A stretch of DNA of 8,277 nt from Fimenecus stercoravium. Its GTDB lineage: Bacteria; Bacillota; Clostridia; Oscillospirales; Acutalibacteraceae. Location of the stretch: the NCBI GenBank assembly GCA_018711545.1, contig DVIC01000016.1:1-8277 (forward strand), written 5' to 3'. Shown one piece after another: positions 5,939 through 8,277 of the stretch. A program made the translations under genes and the position numbers. The notes under the pieces are model-generated. The model was not told the DNA's origin. It did no database searches and saw nothing but the letters and a program-made list of their open reading frames with translations. The first letter of the stretch is position 1; every line of letters begins with the position of its first letter.

Positions 5939-7891
5939 ATGAAAAAGGGTGTTTTTCGGAAATCGTTGAGCCTTTTGCTCTCGGTGGTGCTTGCCCTGCT
6001 TCTGTTCGTTCCGGCGCTTGCCGCTTCGGACAAACAGGGAGAAACACCGGTTTTGATCGTCACGGGGTTTGCGGAGTATCCGTTGGGGAACCCGCAGACG
6101 GGGGAATCCGCATTCCCGCCTGAAACGCAGGACATCATCAATACCGTCGCAGGCGCAGCCCCCGCGCTGCTCCAGCTGCTGGCAAGCGGGCGGACACAGG
6201 CGGATTACGACGCGCTTTGCGATGCGGTGCTGCCTGTGGTGAACGAGCTGTTCGACCCCATTGCCTGCAACCCTGACGGCACCGTTCGTCACAGCGATGT
6301 GGGGCTTTTATATCAGTATCCCGAATCGGCGGCCGATTATCCGGACGGCACCATCACCAACGGGCTGGCGCTTGCCGCCATACAGGCGGTCGGTGCGGAA
6401 AACACCTTTGTCTACGGGCTGGACTGGCGGCGCGATCCTATGGACGTGGCGGATGAGCTCAACGAGTGGGTGCAGCACATCAAAGAAAAAACCGGTTCCG
6501 ACAAGGTCTCTATCGCAGGGATCAGCATGGGGACCGGGATGGTCTCGGCATACCTTTGGAAATACGGTACGGAAGATATTTCCAATATCACCATGATCTC
6601 CGGCGCGTTCACAGGGCTGGAATATGTCGGGAGACTGTTCCGCGGGGAGCTGGAGATCGATGCGAACGGGCTGTATCTGCTCTTGGAGCAGGTCATCGGC
6701 TCGGATGTGCTCACACGCATTTTCGGTTCGACGGGGATCGTGCAGGATCTGATCGCCCTGGTGGACGACCTGTACGCCGCCTGCGGCGACCGCATTTTCA
6801 CGGAATGCCTGATCCCCGCCTTCGGTTACAACCCGGGAATATGGTCCTTTGTACCCGCGGCGGATTATGAAGCCTGCAAGGCCTTTATGTTTGCCCGTAT
6901 GGATTCCACCGACGAAGAAAAAGCGGCGCTGGAGGCAAAGATCGATGCGTATCATACCGTGCAGGCAAATGTCGGCGATACGCTGAAAGCCGCCAAGGCT
7001 GCAGGTGTGAATGTTGCGATCGTCTCAAACTACAACTATCAAATGCCGCCTGTCTCCACCGCGTCTGAAATGACCGGCGACCAAGTGATCGAAACAATGC
7101 ACACGAGCGGCTTCGCCACTTGTGCAAATATCGGTGAAACGCTTCCGGAAAGCGTTTCGGGACCCTACGTTTCCCCTGACCGCGTCATTGACGCCTCCAC
7201 CTGCCTGCTGCCGGACGAGACCTGGTTCATTAAAGATATGAAGCATGTGGAATTTTCCGATGTGCAGAACCAATGTGATTTCTATCTTTGGCTGATGACG
7301 ACCGACACACAGGTCAACATTCACTCTGACCCCGCCTACCCGCAGTTCATGCGGTATAATTCCGAAACCGGTGTCCTTGTTCCCCAAGCCATGCTGCAAG
7401 GCGATGTGAACTTTGACGGCGTGGTCAACCTTGTGGATGCGCGGCTGGTGCTGCGGCATGTCCGTTCGTTTGCCACGCTTTCCGCCATAGCTCTGGAGGC
7501 GGCGGATATGGACGGGAACAACATCGTGCAGCATGCGGACGCACAAACGATCCTGAACAACTATGCAGGCGCGAAGCCGCAGACACAAACCACCCTGTCC
7601 GCCATCGACGATCTTCTGAACGCAAACGGCGCAGACACAGGCACAGACAGCGGCGCCGGCTCGCAGGTGCAGGAAGCCCTGGAAAACGCTGCGAACGGTC
7701 TGCGGGATACGATCGGCAGCTTAGATATCGGCAGTTTGCTGCCATTCGGCAATACCGCCCGCGCCGCGCAAGCCAATGCGGCGCAGACGTCCGAACCGCA
7801 GACCACACAGGCGTCCGGCGAAACCGATGAAGCCGAACCCGCTGGCGCGGCCTGTCCCGAAGCCGCCGGCTGTACACAGCCCGCCGCATAG
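5939..7891 (+). CDS. Secreted lipase/esterase-like alpha/beta hydrolase with dockerin module
   Basis: A 650-residue exported enzyme. A signal peptide (basic MKKGVFRK, hydrophobic core, AxA site) should be cut after Ala28. The hydrolase domain (about 35-480) has the nucleophile elbow GISMG with Ser196 and a preceding YGLDWRRDP segment like that of lecithin:cholesterol acyltransferase-type lipases. Likely triad partners are Asp414 (SPDRVID) and His436 (KHVEF). This is by analogy, not proven. A dockerin follows at about 488-541. Its first calcium loop is GDVNFDGVVNLVD (ligand positions 489, 491, 493, 500) and its second ADMDGNNIVQHAD (523, 525, 527, 534). Dockerins plug into cohesins on cellulosome-type scaffolds, so the enzyme should be displayed outside the cell, perhaps removing acyl groups from dietary or host esters. 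Unusually, a tail of about 106 residues rich in Ala, Thr and Gly comes after the dockerin. GGGAGG lies 8 bases before the ATG. The gene has its own promoter and terminator. Confidence 0.9.
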   Translation: MKKGVFRKSLSLLLSVVLALLLFVPALAASDKQGETPVLIVTGFAEYPLGNPQTGESAFPPETQDIINTVAGAAPALLQLLASGRTQADYDALCDAVLPVVNELFDPIACNPDGTVRHSDVGLLYQYPESAADYPDGTITNGLALAAIQAVGAENTFVYGLDWRRDPMDVADELNEWVQHIKEKTGSDKVSIAGISMGTGMVSAYLWKYGTEDISNITMISGAFTGLEYVGRLFRGELEIDANGLYLLLEQVIGSDVLTRIFGSTGIVQDLIALVDDLYAACGDRIFTECLIPAFGYNPGIWSFVPAADYEACKAFMFARMDSTDEEKAALEAKIDAYHTVQANVGDTLKAAKAAGVNVAIVSNYNYQMPPVSTASEMTGDQVIETMHTSGFATCANIGETLPESVSGPYVSPDRVIDASTCLLPDETWFIKDMKHVEFSDVQNQCDFYLWLMTTDTQVNIHSDPAYPQFMRYNSETGVLVPQAMLQGDVNFDGVVNLVDARLVLRHVRSFATLSAIALEAADMDGNNIVQHADAQTILNNYAGAKPQTQTTLSAIDDLLNANGADTGTDSGAGSQVQEALENAANGLRDTIGSLDIGSLLPFGNTARAAQANAAQTSEPQTTQASGETDEAEPAGAACPEAAGCTQPAA

Positions 7892-7923
7892 CGAAAGCGC
7901 GTACAGCGATACGGCTTCATTCC

Positions 7924-7952
7924 CCGCCCCGATTTTTCGGGGCGGTTTTTTT
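7924..7952 (+). terminator. Rho-independent terminator of the dockerin hydrolase gene
   Basis: A 9-bp GC-rich stem (CCGCCCCGA with TCGGGGCGG) closes on a TTTT loop and is followed by seven T, 33 bases after the stop codon. This is a canonical terminator and shows a single-gene transcript. Confidence 0.95.
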
Positions 7953-8177
7953 GCGCTGTGTGCGGGAAAATACATAGGATGCCCCTGTTCACGTCGACAG
8001 CGCTTCACCCGGTTCTCAGCTGTACAGGAACAGAATCTGCAACTGTTGTGACGAATAGCCACAGCTTTGTGCAACGCTATAGGATTTTGTACATCCTTCG
8101 GATTTGCTGATTTTGATTCGAAGAGGGGGCGGCAAATCCCCCCCGTCGGCTGCGCGAAAGACATGGTTTCACACATA
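7953..8177. other. Intergenic block without a convincing gene, with several potential stem-loops
   Basis: No reading frame here has a credible start and ribosome binding site. Pairings seen are CTGTTC with GAACAG (7985-7990 and 8028-8033) enclosing ACAGC with GCTGT (7997-8001 and 8019-8023), then GGATTTGC with GCAAATCC (8100-8107 and 8132-8139), and GGGGG with CCCCC around 8125-8144. The block could be a decayed element, a dispersed repeat or part of a structured RNA. Sequence alone does not decide. Confidence 0.4.
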
Positions 8178-8208
8178 CCGTAGGGACAGCCCTTGCGGCT
8201 GTCCGCAT
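8178..8208. repeat. Palindromic intergenic repeat, copy 2 (31 bp, inverted)
   Basis: This is the exact reverse complement of 1255-1285, with core GGACAGCC, loop CTTGC, GGCTGTCC. It lies in the gap after the dockerin hydrolase gene. The identity stops abruptly at both ends, so only this unit is shared. Confidence 0.8.
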
Positions 8209-8277
8209 GGGGAAATATTTTGGCTTTCTGCCGACGGCATACATCTAATTTCTAATGTTTACAGACGAAAACGGACA
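8209..8277. other. AT-rich intergenic end of window
   Basis: No gene is visible. Two heptamers, TCTAATT and TCTAATG (8244-8257), recall the TCT-heptamer array at 1316-1350, so the pairing of palindrome and heptamers may recur. Nothing else is supported. Confidence 0.35.

Noticed and set aside
8116..8140. Possible tRNA because of a GATTCGAA T-loop-like string
   Set aside because: No acceptor stem, D-arm or anticodon arm can be folded around it at the needed distances.
7721..8176. Minus-strand frame of 151 codons reaching into the dockerin hydrolase gene
   Set aside because: Half of it is antisense to the hydrolase tail and it crosses the terminator. No domain is seen. Its upstream half (7993-8176) may be part of a dispersed repeat, so the DNA is described as a non-coding block instead.
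1255..8208. Composite transposon bounded by the inverted 31-bp repeats
   Set aside because: There is no transposase or integrase between the copies, the enclosed genes include core rarA, and the repeats are internally palindromic like dispersed intergenic elements.

Overview
The window looks like chromosomal DNA from a gut-type member of the Clostridia, probably near the Oscillospiraceae/Ruminococcaceae. This is inferred from moderately high GC, Gram-positive style ribosome binding sites (AGGAGG-like), sigma-A type promoters, a secreted enzyme carrying a dockerin module, and rarA and S1-domain proteins of Firmicutes type. No rRNA, tRNA, CRISPR array, transposase or phage gene was seen.

Layout. 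(1) Positions 1-1180, plus strand: the 3' part of an ABC transporter ATPase, overlapped by its six-helix membrane partner and closed by a strong terminator with a perfect 18-bp stem. (2) Positions 1239-1350: a repeat-rich gap with a palindromic 31-bp element and a degenerate 7-bp tandem repeat that runs into the end of rarA. (3) Positions 1331-4822, minus strand: a probable three-gene unit read from about 4790 downwards, encoding a membrane-anchored beta-propeller-like protein of unknown role, a HAD-family phosphatase and the replication-fork ATPase RarA. The leader of the phosphatase gene is unusual. Its good Shine-Dalgarno serves a 7-codon mini-ORF whose stop overlaps the phosphatase start, and an upstream 10-bp inverted repeat competes with a local hairpin. 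(4) Positions 4905-5840, plus strand: a 311-residue protein built of S1 RNA-binding domains. (5) Positions 5866-7952, plus strand: a complete single-gene unit (promoter, ribosome binding site, gene, terminator) for a secreted lipase/esterase-like alpha/beta hydrolase with a dockerin. (6) Positions 7953-8277: no convincing gene, several potential stem-loops, and a second, inverted copy of the 31-bp element.

How the parts relate. The ABC pair makes one transporter or a bacteriocin/antibiotic-resistance type exporter. The phosphatase and RarA genes are almost certainly co-translated, being 2 bases apart. The dockerin hydrolase is expected to act outside the cell, attached to a cohesin-bearing scaffold encoded elsewhere. 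I do not see one coherent new multi-gene system. The best candidates for something undescribed are the dockerin hydrolase with a long tail after the dockerin, the leader of the phosphatase gene, and the compound intergenic repeats.
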